A stretch of 41,828 bases of DNA from Clostridia bacterium (GTDB lineage: Bacteria; Bacillota; Clostridia; Christensenellales; Borkfalkiaceae). Each line of letters opens with the position of its first letter. Position 1 is the stretch's first letter. Below the pieces are notes generated by a model that saw nothing but the letters and a program-made list of their open reading frames with translations, ran no database searches and was not told the DNA's origin. Shown in pieces: positions 32,783 through 41,578 of the stretch. The stretch is taken from NCBI GenBank assembly GCA_017886575.1, contig JAGHJP010000016.1:1-41828 (forward strand), given 5' to 3'. The position numbers were made by a program, and so were the translations under genes.

Positions 32783-34516
32783 ATGAGCAAACAACTGATG
32801 TTGGGCAACGCGGCGCTGGCGCGCGGGCTCTACGAAGCGGGCTGCGCGGTGGCGTCGTCCTACCCCGGCACGCCGAGCACCGAAACGACCGAGGAAGCCG
32901 CGAAATTCGATGAGATCTACTGCGAATGGGCGCCGAACGAAAAGGTGGCGATGGAAGTCGCCTTCGGCGCGAGCATGGGCGGAAAGCGGAGCTTCTGCGC
33001 GATGAAACACGTCGGACTGAACGTCGCCGCCGACCCCCTGTTCACCATCTCGTACACGGGCGTCAACGCGGGCATGGTCATCTGCGTTGCCGACGACGCG
33101 GGCATGCACTCCTCGCAGAACGAGCAGGATTCCCGCCACTATGCCATCGCGGCGAAGGTGCCCATGCTGGAACCCGCCGACAGCGCGGAGGCGCTGGAAT
33201 TCACCAAACTCGCCTTCGACCTGTCCGAACGGTTCGACACCCCCGTCATCGTCAAGATGTGCACGCGCGTGTCGCACTCCCAGAGCGTGGTGGAAACGCA
33301 CGAGCGCATCACGCCCCCCGCCAGGCCGTACATAAAGAACATACAGAAAAACGTCATGATGCCCGGCAACGCCAAGAAAAAACATCCCCTGGTGGAGGCG
33401 CGCACCCGCGCGCTGGCGGAATATGCCGAAACTGCCCCCCTCAACCGCATCGAATGGGGAAGCCGCGAACTCGGCATCATCACGTCCAGCACTTCCTACC
33501 AATACGTCAAAGAGGTGTTCGGGCAAGACGCGAGCGTGCTGAAACTCGGCATGGTATATCCCATGCCCGACAAGCTCATCCGCGAATTTGCCGCGGGCGT
33601 CAAAAAGCTCGCCGTGGTCGAAGAGCTCGACCCGATCATCGAAAACCACTGCCGCCTCCTCGGGCTTTCCCCCGCGGGCAAGGACATTCTGCCCCTGGAA
33701 GACGAGTATTCCCAGAACCTGATCGCCGCGGCGTTCGGCAGACCGGTGCCGCAGGGCAAAAAACTGGACGAGCCAATCCCCGCTCGTCCGCCCGTCATGT
33801 GCGCGGGCTGCCCGCACCGGGGCATCTTTTATCTCCTCGCAAAGCACAAATGCACGGTGTTCGGCGACATCGGCTGCTACACGCTGGGCGCGGCTGCGCC
33901 CCTCTATGCCATCGACATCTCCACCTGCATGGGCGGGTCGGTCTCGGGCATCCACGGCTTCAACAAGGCGCTCGGCAAGGAAAGCGAAAACAGAACGGTC
34001 GCCGTCATCGGCGACAGCACCTTCATGCACTCGGGCATGACCGGGCTTGCCAACATCGCCTACAACCAGAGCAATTCCACCGTCATCATCCTCGACAACT
34101 CCATCACGGGCATGACGGGGCACCAGCAGAACCCCACGACGGGCTTTAACCTGCGCGGCGATCCCGCGGGCAAGATAGATCTCGAAGCACTCTGCCGCTC
34201 CATGGGCTTTGCGCACGTGCGCGTGGTCGACCCCTACGACCTTGCGGAAAGCGAAAAGGCGCTCGTCGAAGAACTCGCCGCCGACTGCCCGTCCGTCATC
34301 ATCAGCCGCCGCCCGTGCGCCCTGTTGAAATACGTCAGACACAAGCCCCCCGTCGTTGTGGACAGGGACAAGTGCAAGAGCTGCAAAATGTGCATGAAAC
34401 TCGGCTGTCCCGCCATCAGCATGCACGGCGGCAAGGCGGTCATCGACAAGACGCTCTGCCTCGGCTGCGGCGTGTGCGAACAGCTGTGCAAATTCGGCGC
34501 CATTTGCGAACAATGA
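32783..34516 (+). CDS. iorA: Indolepyruvate:ferredoxin oxidoreductase, alpha subunit
   Basis: This 577-aa subunit oxidises aryl-2-oxoacids (indolepyruvate, phenylpyruvate, 4-hydroxyphenylpyruvate) to aryl-acetyl-CoA, reducing ferredoxin. The N-terminal pyruvate-binding domain has SSYPGTPSTE near 20, then a linker domain. The TPP domain has CAGCPHRG (about 337-344) and GDIGCYTLG, with the Mg-TPP GDSTF segment near 411. Two ferredoxin-like clusters end it: C531, C534, C537, C542 and C559, C562, C565, C569. AAAGGAG precedes the ATG. The domain order and length are the archaeal/clostridial IorA type. IorB follows 19 bases later. Confidence 0.95.
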   Translation: MSKQLMLGNAALARGLYEAGCAVASSYPGTPSTETTEEAAKFDEIYCEWAPNEKVAMEVAFGASMGGKRSFCAMKHVGLNVAADPLFTISYTGVNAGMVICVADDAGMHSSQNEQDSRHYAIAAKVPMLEPADSAEALEFTKLAFDLSERFDTPVIVKMCTRVSHSQSVVETHERITPPARPYIKNIQKNVMMPGNAKKKHPLVEARTRALAEYAETAPLNRIEWGSRELGIITSSTSYQYVKEVFGQDASVLKLGMVYPMPDKLIREFAAGVKKLAVVEELDPIIENHCRLLGLSPAGKDILPLEDEYSQNLIAAAFGRPVPQGKKLDEPIPARPPVMCAGCPHRGIFYLLAKHKCTVFGDIGCYTLGAAAPLYAIDISTCMGGSVSGIHGFNKALGKESENRTVAVIGDSTFMHSGMTGLANIAYNQSNSTVIILDNSITGMTGHQQNPTTGFNLRGDPAGKIDLEALCRSMGFAHVRVVDPYDLAESEKALVEELAADCPSVIISRRPCALLKYVRHKPPVVVDRDKCKSCKMCMKLGCPAISMHGGKAVIDKTLCLGCGVCEQLCKFGAICEQ

Positions 34517-34535
34517 CAAAGGAGGAATGAGCCAT

Positions 34536-35108
34536 ATGGAAACCAAGAATATTATGATCGTCGGCGTGGGCGGACAGGGGTCTCTCCTCGCCAGCAAACT
34601 GCTCGGACATCTCCTTCTCAAATACGGCTACGACGTAAAGGTGTCCGAAGTGCACGGCATGAGCCAGCGCGGCGGCAGCGTCGTGACCTACGTCCGCTAC
34701 GGGGACAAAGTCTGTTCCCCCATCATCGACAAGGGTGAAGCCGACTTCATCGTCTCCTTCGAACTCCTGGAAGCCGCCCGCTGGACGGAGTACCTGAAAG
34801 AAGGGGGCGTGATCGTGACGAACACGCAGCAGACCGACCCCATGCCCGTGGTGACGGGGGCAATGACCTACCCCGAGAATCTCGTGGAAAAGATGCGGGC
34901 GCTGGGGCTGAAAGTGGACGCTCTGGACTGTTTGAGCCTCGCCGCCGAGGCGGGCAGCCTGAAAGCCGTGAACATCATACTGATGGGACGGCTGTCCAAA
35001 TATTTCGATTTCCCCGCGGAGGACTGGAAACAGGCCATCCGCGAGTGCGTGCCCGAACGCTTTGTGGAGATGAACCTGAAGGCGTTCGACCTGGGGCAAA
35101 GCCGCTGA
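34536..35108 (+). CDS. iorB: Indolepyruvate:ferredoxin oxidoreductase, beta subunit
   Basis: This 190-aa subunit has the gamma-type oxidoreductase fold: IMIVGVGGQGSLLASKLLG at the start, then EVHGMSQRGGSVVTYVRYG, which is the CoA-binding signature of the family. I start it at 34536, where GGAGG stands 10 bases upstream; an ATG at 34527 has the ribosome site too close. It completes the IorAB enzyme. The next gene, a PaaK-type ligase, begins 124 bases later, after a hairpin. Confidence 0.94.
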   Translation: METKNIMIVGVGGQGSLLASKLLGHLLLKYGYDVKVSEVHGMSQRGGSVVTYVRYGDKVCSPIIDKGEADFIVSFELLEAARWTEYLKEGGVIVTNTQQTDPMPVVTGAMTYPENLVEKMRALGLKVDALDCLSLAAEAGSLKAVNIILMGRLSKYFDFPAEDWKQAIRECVPERFVEMNLKAFDLGQSR

Positions 35109-35116
35109 TAAAACTT

Positions 35117-35140
35117 TCCCGCGCCGCTTGCGGCGCGGGA
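35117..35140 (+). other. 11-bp hairpin between iorB and paaK
   Basis: TCCCGCGCCGC and its complement form a stem with a two-base loop and no T-run after it. It may reduce readthrough or stabilise the iorAB message rather than end it. Confidence 0.5.
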
Positions 35141-35231
35141 TAAACCTTGCCCCGCCCGAAAGACGGACGGAAGGCAAGGACTTGCCGTGCGACCAAAAAC
35201 AAAAACAATATATAAGGAAAAACCGAAAACG

Positions 35232-36530
35232 ATGAAGAAATTTTATCAACCCGACGTGGAAACCATGTCCCCCGACGCCATGCGCGCCATGCAGAACGAA
35301 AAACTGGTAAAACAAGTCCGGCGCGTCTACGACAACGTGGCGTATTACCGCCAAAAGATGGACGAAAAGGGCGTGAATCCCGAAGACATCCGCAGCGTGG
35401 ACGACCTGCACCTCTTGCCCTTCCTCACCAAGGACGACCTGCGGGAGGCATATCCCTACGGACTGCTTGCCGTTCCCCTCGCCGACTGCGTGCGCATCCA
35501 GTCCACCTCGGGCACGACGGGCAAGCGCGTGGTGGCGTTCTACACCCCCCGCGACCTCGACATCTGGGAGGAATGCTGCGCTCGCGCCATCGTGGCGGCG
35601 GGCGGGGACAGGAACGACGTGGTGCAGGTCAGTTACGGCTATGGACTGTTCACGGGCGGTCCCGGGCTGGACGGCGGTTCGCACAAGGTGGGCTGTTTGA
35701 CCATCCCCACCTCGTCGGGCAACACCGACCGGCAGATACAGTTCATGATCGACCTGCACGCCACCTTCCTCTGCTGCACCCCCTCTTACGCCCTCTACCT
35801 CGCCGAAGCCATCGAAGAAAAGGGGCTGCGCGACAAGATCAGCCTGCGCGCGGGCATCTTCGGCGCGGAGGCGTGGACGGAAGAGATGCGCCGCGACATC
35901 GAGCGCAAACTCGGCATCAAGGCATACGACATCTACGGTCTGACGGAGACATCGGGCCCGGGCGTGTCCTTCGAGTGCGAAGAACAGACGGGCATGCACA
36001 TCTGCGAGGACCATTTCTACCCCGAGATCATCGACCCCGACACGGGCGAGGTGCTGCCCGACGGGGAAAAGGGCGAGCTGGTGTTCACCTCTCTCGACAA
36101 GGAGGCGTTCCCCCTCCTCCGCTACCGCACCAAGGACATCTGCGTGCTGTCGCGCAAAAAGTGCTCCTGCGGGCGCACCCTCATCAAGATGAGCAAACCC
36201 ATGGGCCGCAGCGACGACATGCTCATCATCCGCGGCGTCAACGTCTTCCCTTCGCAGATCGAGACCGTGCTGCTGAACAACGGCTATGAAGCGAACTATC
36301 AGATCCACGTCGACCGCGCCAACAACACCGACACGCTGGACATCAACGTGGAATTGAAGCCGGGCATGCCCGCGGACGAGGACTCTTTGGCGCGCGCAAA
36401 GAAGAAACTGACCGCCGCCCTCAAATCCATGCTGGGGCTTTCGGCGAACGTACACCTGCTGCCCCCGAAGAGCATCACCCGCAGCGAAGGCAAGGCGGTG
36501 CGCGTCATCGATAACAGAAAACTGTATTAA
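35232..36530 (+). CDS. paaK: Phenylacetate-CoA ligase (AMP-forming, PaaK-like)
   Basis: This 432-aa adenylate-forming enzyme joins arylacetates such as phenylacetate or indoleacetate to CoA, or runs in reverse. The ATP motif is STSGTTGKR at 91-99. YGLTETSGPGVSFEC (about 236-250) and the C-terminal GRSDDMLIIRGVNVFPSQIE are typical PaaK motifs. Length matches PaaK. I start at MKKFYQ (35232) because this fits family length and AAGGA is upstream. Beside iorAB, it likely handles the aryl-acetyl-CoA that IorAB makes, a pairing known from anaerobes that ferment aromatic amino acids. Confidence 0.92.
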   Translation: MKKFYQPDVETMSPDAMRAMQNEKLVKQVRRVYDNVAYYRQKMDEKGVNPEDIRSVDDLHLLPFLTKDDLREAYPYGLLAVPLADCVRIQSTSGTTGKRVVAFYTPRDLDIWEECCARAIVAAGGDRNDVVQVSYGYGLFTGGPGLDGGSHKVGCLTIPTSSGNTDRQIQFMIDLHATFLCCTPSYALYLAEAIEEKGLRDKISLRAGIFGAEAWTEEMRRDIERKLGIKAYDIYGLTETSGPGVSFECEEQTGMHICEDHFYPEIIDPDTGEVLPDGEKGELVFTSLDKEAFPLLRYRTKDICVLSRKKCSCGRTLIKMSKPMGRSDDMLIIRGVNVFPSQIETVLLNNGYEANYQIHVDRANNTDTLDINVELKPGMPADEDSLARAKKKLTAALKSMLGLSANVHLLPPKSITRSEGKAVRVIDNRKLY

Positions 36531-36571
36531 CCCTGGACAAGCGCAAAAAGCTGCGCGAGAGGTCAATTGTT

Positions 36572-38212
36572 ATGCCCATTACCAAACTTTTGGAACGCAA
36601 TGCCGCACTCTATCCCAACGACATCGCGCTGGTCGAACTCAACCCCGACATTCAGGAGAAGCGCCGCCGCACCTGGCGGGAATACTCCCTGGTCGAGACC
36701 AACCCGCTCTGCCACTACCGCCGCGAGATCACCTGGAACGTATTCAACGAAAAAGCCAACCGCGTGGCGAACCTTCTGCTTTCCCGCGGGGTGAAGAAGG
36801 GCGACAAGGTGGGGATACTCCTCATGAACTGCCTGGAATGGCTGCCCATCTACTTCGGCATCTTAAAGACGGGCGGGGTCGCCGTGCCCCTCAACTTCCG
36901 CTACACCGCCGAAGAGATACGCTATTGCCTGGAACTTGCCGACGTGAACATCCTGCTCTTCGGGCCCGAATTCATCGGGCGGGTGGAAGAGATCGCCGAC
37001 GAGATCGCCAGGACCCGCATCCTCTTTTTCGTGGGCAATACCTTCTGCCCGACTTTCGCCGAGGACTACGACCGCCAGGTGAGCAACTACTCCTCCGTCC
37101 TGCCCGACATCGAGATCTCCGAGGACGACGACGCCGCCATCTATTTTTCGAGCGGCACGACGGGCTTTCCGAAGGCCATTCTGCACGCCCACCGCGCCCT
37201 GTCCCACGCCGCCGTCGTCGAGCAGAAGCACCACGGGCAGACCCGCGACGATGTGTTCCTCTGCATCCCCCCTCTCTACCACACGGGCGCGAAGATGCAC
37301 TGGTTCGGCAGCCTGATCTCGGCGGGCAAAGCAGTGCTTTTGCGCGGAGTCAAGCCCGAAACCATTCTGGAGGCGATCTCCAACGAACGCTGCACCATCG
37401 TGTGGCTGCTCGTCCCCTGGGCGCAGGACATTCTGGAAAAGCTGGACAACGGCAGCCTGAAGCTGGAAAACTACCACGTCAAGCAGTTCCGCCTGATGCA
37501 CATCGGCGCGCAGCCCGTGCCGCAGAGCCTGGTCCGCCGCTGGCAGAAATACTTCCCCGGGCAGGCGTACGACACCAATTACGGCCTGAGCGAATCCATC
37601 GGGCCGGGGGCGGTGCACCTCGGCGTGGAGAACATCCGCAAAGTGGGCGCCATCGGCGTGCCGGGGTACGGCTGGGAGGCAAAGATCGTCAAAGAGGACG
37701 GCGTGACCGAAGTCGCGCGGGGCGAAGTGGGAGAACTCGCCCTGAAAGGCCCCGGCGTGATGCGCTGTTATTACCATAATCCCGAGGCGACCGCCGAGGT
37801 CATGCGCGGGGATTGGCTGCTGACGGGCGACATGGCAAAACAGGATGAGGAGGGCTTTTACTACCTCGTCGACCGCAAAAAGGACGTCATCGTCTGCGGG
37901 GGCGAGAACCTGTACCCCGTGGAGATCGAGAACTTTCTGAGCCGCTACCCCAAGATCAAGGACGTGGCGGTCATCGGCATTCCCGACGCCCGCCTCGGCG
38001 AGATCGCCGCCGCCATCATCGAGCCCGCCGAGGGCGCCGTGTGCACGGCGGAGGAGATCGAGGAATTTTGCCGCGAACTGCCCCGCTACAAGCGGCCCCG
38101 CCGCATCATTTTCGCCAAGGTGCCGCGCAATGCCACGGGCAAGATCGAAAAGCCGCTCCTGCGGAAAATGTACCACGCCGACAGGCTGGTGGACGGGCAG
38201 AACAGATCCTGA
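36572..38212 (+). CDS. AMP-forming acyl-CoA synthetase
   Basis: This 546-aa ANL-superfamily ligase has the phosphate loop FSSGTTGFPK at 192-201, LMHIGAQP (A5-type, near 310), YGLSES (near 335), the hinge LLTGDMAKQDEEGFYYLVDRKKD and the catalytic C-terminal lysine in PRNATGKIEK (about 522-531). It belongs to the medium/long-chain fatty acid or aryl acid ligases; the substrate is not readable. It starts 42 bases after the paaK-like gene and probably shares its transcript. Having two CoA ligases after iorAB is uncommon and suggests separate acids or opposite directions of flux. Confidence 0.88.
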   Translation: MPITKLLERNAALYPNDIALVELNPDIQEKRRRTWREYSLVETNPLCHYRREITWNVFNEKANRVANLLLSRGVKKGDKVGILLMNCLEWLPIYFGILKTGGVAVPLNFRYTAEEIRYCLELADVNILLFGPEFIGRVEEIADEIARTRILFFVGNTFCPTFAEDYDRQVSNYSSVLPDIEISEDDDAAIYFSSGTTGFPKAILHAHRALSHAAVVEQKHHGQTRDDVFLCIPPLYHTGAKMHWFGSLISAGKAVLLRGVKPETILEAISNERCTIVWLLVPWAQDILEKLDNGSLKLENYHVKQFRLMHIGAQPVPQSLVRRWQKYFPGQAYDTNYGLSESIGPGAVHLGVENIRKVGAIGVPGYGWEAKIVKEDGVTEVARGEVGELALKGPGVMRCYYHNPEATAEVMRGDWLLTGDMAKQDEEGFYYLVDRKKDVIVCGGENLYPVEIENFLSRYPKIKDVAVIGIPDARLGEIAAAIIEPAEGAVCTAEEIEEFCRELPRYKRPRRIIFAKVPRNATGKIEKPLLRKMYHADRLVDGQNRS

Positions 38213-38226
38213 CGGAACGAAAGGCG

Positions 38227-38267
38227 CGCCGCCGCGCCCGCCCCCGCGGCGGGTGCGGCGGCGTTTT
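38227..38267 (+). terminator. GC-rich terminator of the iorAB-CoA ligase operon
   Basis: CGCCGCCGC pairs with GCGGCGGCG, with an inner GCCCGCC/GGCGGGT helix, followed by four T residues and CCC. It lies 15 bases after the ligase stop and just before the two-component genes. Confidence 0.8.
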
Positions 38268-38326
38268 CCCCTCTTGCTGCAAACGAATTTACGCAAACGT
38301 TACCTTTCATTCTTATACTGTGAGGT

Positions 38327-39019
38327 ATGAACAAAATGATCAACATTCTCATCGTCGAGGACGACAAAAACATCCGCAAACTCATGGGCATCTGGCTGAC
38401 AAAGGCGGGCTACTGCCCTCTTTCGGCGGAGAACGGCGAAGAGGCCGTCAATATCCTCACCCGCCAGAAGGTACATCTCCTGCTCGTGGACATCATGATG
38501 CCCGTCATGAACGGCACCGAGCTTTTGCATTACCTGCAGATCAACGACATCCGCGTGCCCGTCATCGTCACGACGGCAAAGGAGAGCATCGAAGACAAAA
38601 AGGTCTGCTTCGCACTGGGGGCGGACGATTACCTGGTCAAGCCCATCGACCGCGAGGAACTCCTGCTGCGCATCAACGCCGTCTTAAAGCGCAGCAATGT
38701 CATCGATTCCAAAATTCTGCACATCGGCTCGGTGACTCTGGACGCCAATACCCTGACCGTATCGTCGGGCGACAAGGTGACCCCCATGCCCAAAAAAGAA
38801 TTTGAGATACTCTTCAAACTGCTTTCCGACCCGAACAAGGTGTACACCAAGCCGCAGCTCATGGACGAATTCTGGGGATATGACAGCGACAGCTTCACCG
38901 ATACGGTCAAGGTGCACATCAACCGCATCCGCCAGAAGATAGAGCCGTACCCCGAGATCGGCGTGCGCACCATCCGCGGCGTCGGTTACAAAGGAGATAT
39001 CCATGTCCGGAAAGAATAA
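38327..39019 (+). CDS. OmpR-family response regulator
   Basis: This 230-aa regulator has a receiver domain (acidic pair ED/D at 11-13, phosphoacceptor D55 in VDIMMP, switch Thr-Thr near 83, and LVKPI with the conserved Lys) and a winged-helix DNA-binding domain (about 135-228) with SFTDTVKVHINRIRQKIEP. It should dimerise and bind DNA when phosphorylated by the adjacent kinase. The ATG at 38327 has GAGG touching it; a second ATG at 38336 is better spaced. A TATACT at 38314-38319 is only seven bases before the first ATG. The stop overlaps the kinase start by 17 bases. Confidence 0.93.
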   Translation: MNKMINILIVEDDKNIRKLMGIWLTKAGYCPLSAENGEEAVNILTRQKVHLLLVDIMMPVMNGTELLHYLQINDIRVPVIVTTAKESIEDKKVCFALGADDYLVKPIDREELLLRINAVLKRSNVIDSKILHIGSVTLDANTLTVSSGDKVTPMPKKEFEILFKLLSDPNKVYTKPQLMDEFWGYDSDSFTDTVKVHINRIRQKIEPYPEIGVRTIRGVGYKGDIHVRKE

Positions 39020-40049
39020 CAAAAAGCCAATCTTTCATTTCTCCTTCGCCGCCCGCGTCACGTTCATCGTCTTTCTGTGTCTCGTGGCGTCCGTCCTGAT
39101 CACGATGGGCATCGCCTCCTTCCTCTCCTCTCTGCACCAGCTCACCGCCAACCTGTTCGTGTTCATCCTGCTCCTGCTCGGCGTCAGCGCGCTCATCACG
39201 GTCATCATCTTCCGCCTCGTCGTCCCCTCCGTGGCAACTTCCGAACAGAAGATCAAGGACATTCTGGATCAGATCGCTAAGGGCAACTTCGACGTGAAGA
39301 TCCCACTCACCCGCAGCAAATACGTCAACCAGACCATCGAGAGCGTGAACACCGTGCTGCAGGAGTTGAAGAGCGTCAAGATCATGCGCAACGACTTCAT
39401 CTCCAGCTTCTCGCACGAACTGAAAACGCCCATGGTCACCATCAACGGCTTTGCCGAGCTGCTCCTCGCCGACGACGTGACCGAGGAAGAGCGAAAGGAA
39501 TACGCGCAGATCATTTATGACGAGAGCCGACGCCTGACCAAGCTTTCCAAAAACATTCTGCTCCTCAACAAACTCAACGCACAGAACATCGTGCAAAACA
39601 AGAGCGAGTATGCCCTGGACGAACAGCTCCGCCAATCCCTCTCCCAATTCATGCGCGAGATCGAGGCGAAAAACCTGCAGGTGGACTGCAACGCCGCGCC
39701 CGTCGCCATCCGCGCCGACGCCGACCTGGTGGCGCAGATCTGGATCAACCTCATCTCCAACGCCATCAAGTTCAGCCCCGAAGGGGGCACCGTCTCCGTT
39801 TCCCTCGAAAAGCAGAACAACAACGCCGTCGTACGCATCGCCGACGAAGGCTGCGGCATGGACGAGGAGACGGTCAAACACATCTTCGACCAGTTTTACC
39901 AGGGCGACGCTTCCCGCACGACCGAGGGCAACGGGCTGGGGCTCTCCATCGTTCGCCGCATCGTCGAGCTGTGCCGCGGCGCCGTGCTCGTCCGCTCACG
40001 CCCCGACGAGGGCTCCGTCTTTACCGTCATCCTCCCCGTCGACAGCTGA
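39003..40049 (+). CDS. Histidine kinase with two adjacent membrane helices
   Basis: This 348-aa kinase has membrane segments at 17-40 and 50-73 separated by only nine residues, so there is almost no extracellular domain. A HAMP-like linker (75-125) leads to the dimerisation helix SSFSHELKTPM with H138 and the ATPase domain: N-box LISNAIKFSPEGG, G1 DEGCGMD and G2 TEGNGLGLSIV. Such kinases sense membrane state or a partner protein. It is encoded 17 bases into the end of the regulator gene, ensuring coupled expression. The stop is followed by a strong hairpin. Targets are not evident. Confidence 0.93.
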   Translation: MSGKNNKKPIFHFSFAARVTFIVFLCLVASVLITMGIASFLSSLHQLTANLFVFILLLLGVSALITVIIFRLVVPSVATSEQKIKDILDQIAKGNFDVKIPLTRSKYVNQTIESVNTVLQELKSVKIMRNDFISSFSHELKTPMVTINGFAELLLADDVTEEERKEYAQIIYDESRRLTKLSKNILLLNKLNAQNIVQNKSEYALDEQLRQSLSQFMREIEAKNLQVDCNAAPVAIRADADLVAQIWINLISNAIKFSPEGGTVSVSLEKQNNNAVVRIADEGCGMDEETVKHIFDQFYQGDASRTTEGNGLGLSIVRRIVELCRGAVLVRSRPDEGSVFTVILPVDS

Positions 40050-40107
40050 AGGCTTCCGCCATCAAAGGAAAAAGGGAAAAACAAGGTACCCATATCCGTA
40101 AAATACA

Positions 40108-40141
40108 GGAAAAGCCCGCCGATCATACGGCGGGCTTTTCC
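40108..40141. terminator. Bidirectional terminator between the kinase and phosphatase genes
   Basis: GGAAAAGCCCGCCG and its exact complement form a 14-bp stem with a 6-base loop. The A-rich left and T-rich right arms give T residues in either direction, so it can end both converging transcripts. Confidence 0.88.
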
Positions 40142-40173
40142 ATTTTCGCCCCCTGGGGCGTTTTCAAAAATTT

Positions 40174-40626
40174 TCAGAGTTTGTCGCGCAGGTATCCGAA
40201 GAGCGCGGTGCAACCCGCCTCGATGTCCCGATACGCGCGGGCAAAATCGCGGGTATACCACGGGTCGGCGACCTCGTCCTCCCAACCGGTGAAGGCAAGG
40301 AGCAAATACTGCTTCTCCGCCGTGCCGAAGAGGGCGTGCGTTTCGCGCAGGTTTTCCTTATCCATGCAGATAAAGTAGTCGTAGGCGGAAAAATCCTCCC
40401 GTTTCAGCCGGCGGGCGCGCTTGCCCGCGCATCCGACGCCGTGCTTTTTGAGTTCCGCCGCGGCGGGCGGATAGACGGGGTTGCCCGCCTCTTCATCGCT
40501 CGTCCCCGCGGAATCGACCAGGATCGAAGCACCCATGCCCTCGTCCTGCACCAATTTCCGCATGATACATTCTGCCATGGGCGAACGGCAGATGTTCCCA
40601 TGACACACAAACATTACCCGAACCAT
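40174..40626 (-). CDS. Low-molecular-weight protein-tyrosine-phosphatase
   Basis: This 150-aa enzyme has the P-loop VCHGNICRS with nucleophile C8 and R14, and the general acid Asp in VADPWYTRDF near 118. The fold and length are those of the LMW-PTP family, which includes arginine phosphatases (YwlE type) as well as tyrosine phosphatases. The residue after the nucleophile (H9) and isoleucine at the loop position N11-I12 leave the choice open. It dephosphorylates proteins in the cytosol. It follows the kinase-like gene, 96 bases downstream, with a hairpin between. Confidence 0.93.
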   Translation of the reverse strand: MVRVMFVCHGNICRSPMAECIMRKLVQDEGMGASILVDSAGTSDEEAGNPVYPPAAAELKKHGVGCAGKRARRLKREDFSAYDYFICMDKENLRETHALFGTAEKQYLLLAFTGWEDEVADPWYTRDFARAYRDIEAGCTALFGYLRDKL

Positions 40627-40675
40627 AGTCCCCTCTCCTTGCCGGTTTCCGCCATATGTCCGCCATACGGCAAAT

Positions 40676-40696
40676 TCCCTTCCGCTTTTCGGAAGG
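40676..40696 (-). other. 8-bp hairpin between the kinase-like and phosphatase genes
   Basis: CCCTTCCG and CGGAAGGG enclose a 5-base loop; on the minus strand AATTTG follows, so termination would be weak. Probably a partial terminator or stabilising hairpin in the operon. Confidence 0.5.
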
Positions 40697-40722
40697 GAGG
40701 AAAGATCGCCGCAAGCGTATTT

Positions 40723-41469
40723 TTATTCGTATTCCACCACGTCCACCCACTTGGCGAGCAGGGCGCGGTCCTCTTTTTTGCCCTTGACCGATTCGCTGGC
40801 GGCGACAACAGGCAGGAGCCGCTGCACATACGTCTTTGCCGTACCCGTCTTTTCGCAGAACTTTTCGAGATATTTCTCCGCGAGGTCCCGTCTGTCCGCC
40901 AGGCAGAAAATGAGATAGGTGCGCGCGACGTCGCAGCTTGCGTTGCCCTGCGTGGCGTGCGACCAGTCGATGATGTACATCTCGTCCTTCGGCGTGACGA
41001 TGATATTGTCGGGATTGAAGTCGCCGTGGCAGAGTTTCAGGTGTTTGGGCATGGATTCGATGCGCACCTGCAGCTCATACTTGACGGCGTCATTGAAGTC
41101 GGTCAGCGCGATCTTGTTCAGCATCTTGTCTTTCAGCCGCGGCAGGAGCGGCACGCGCTTGGAGTGCATCTCCACCTGCAGCCCGACCATGCGGCCGAGG
41201 TATTCGTCCTCTTTGGCGGGCTCTTCCCGCATGAGCGCGGCAAGGGTCTTGCCCTCGATGTAGTCCATGACGATCGCCCACTTGCCGCCGATCTTGGTCA
41301 CTTCTCCGATTTTCGGGATATGCAGATCCGTTTCCTCCACGCGCGCCTGGTTGAGTGCCTCGTTGAGGATGTTTGCCTTGGGGAAAGACGCGTCGAACAG
41401 TTTGACGATCTTGCCGTCTTCGACATACACTTCCTTATACGGACTCTTGTAAATTGTCTTTTTGCTCAT
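40723..41469 (-). CDS. Aminoglycoside phosphotransferase-like kinase
   Basis: This 248-aa protein has a protein-kinase-like fold of the APH/choline-kinase group. The Brenner motif HGDFNPDN is at 148-155, the metal-binding DWS is at 168-170, and the N-terminal lobe has the strands around KIVKLF (about 20-25). The start at 41469 has AAGGGGG before it; an ATG at 41565 would place the promoter inside the gene. This is the type often labelled TIGR02172-like putative phosphotransferase. The substrate is unknown; antibiotic resistance should not be assumed. It is co-transcribed with the tyrosine phosphatase gene. Confidence 0.87.
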   Translation of the reverse strand: MSKKTIYKSPYKEVYVEDGKIVKLFDASFPKANILNEALNQARVEETDLHIPKIGEVTKIGGKWAIVMDYIEGKTLAALMREEPAKEDEYLGRMVGLQVEMHSKRVPLLPRLKDKMLNKIALTDFNDAVKYELQVRIESMPKHLKLCHGDFNPDNIIVTPKDEMYIIDWSHATQGNASCDVARTYLIFCLADRRDLAEKYLEKFCEKTGTAKTYVQRLLPVVAASESVKGKKEDRALLAKWVDVVEYE

Positions 41470-41503
41470 AATTTTGCTGGCCCCCTTGATATTTGGTACT
41501 CTT

Positions 41504-41532
41504 ATTATACAGCATATCGCGCCGTTTTTCAA
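41504..41532 (-). promoter_or_regulatory. Promoter of the phosphotransferase-phosphatase genes
   Basis: On the minus strand TTGAAA (41527-41532), 17 bases, TATAAT (41504-41509). The predicted leader is about 28 bases and carries the ribosome site. Confidence 0.88.
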
Positions 41533-41578
41533 GAGTGTTCGGAAAAATTTTTCAATTTTTTTCAAACGATCACATTTT

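Noticed and set aside
40723..41469. Antibiotic resistance gene
   Set aside because: The kinase motifs fit the broad aminoglycoside phosphotransferase-like group, but nothing in the context (no mobile element, co-transcribed phosphatase) supports resistance.
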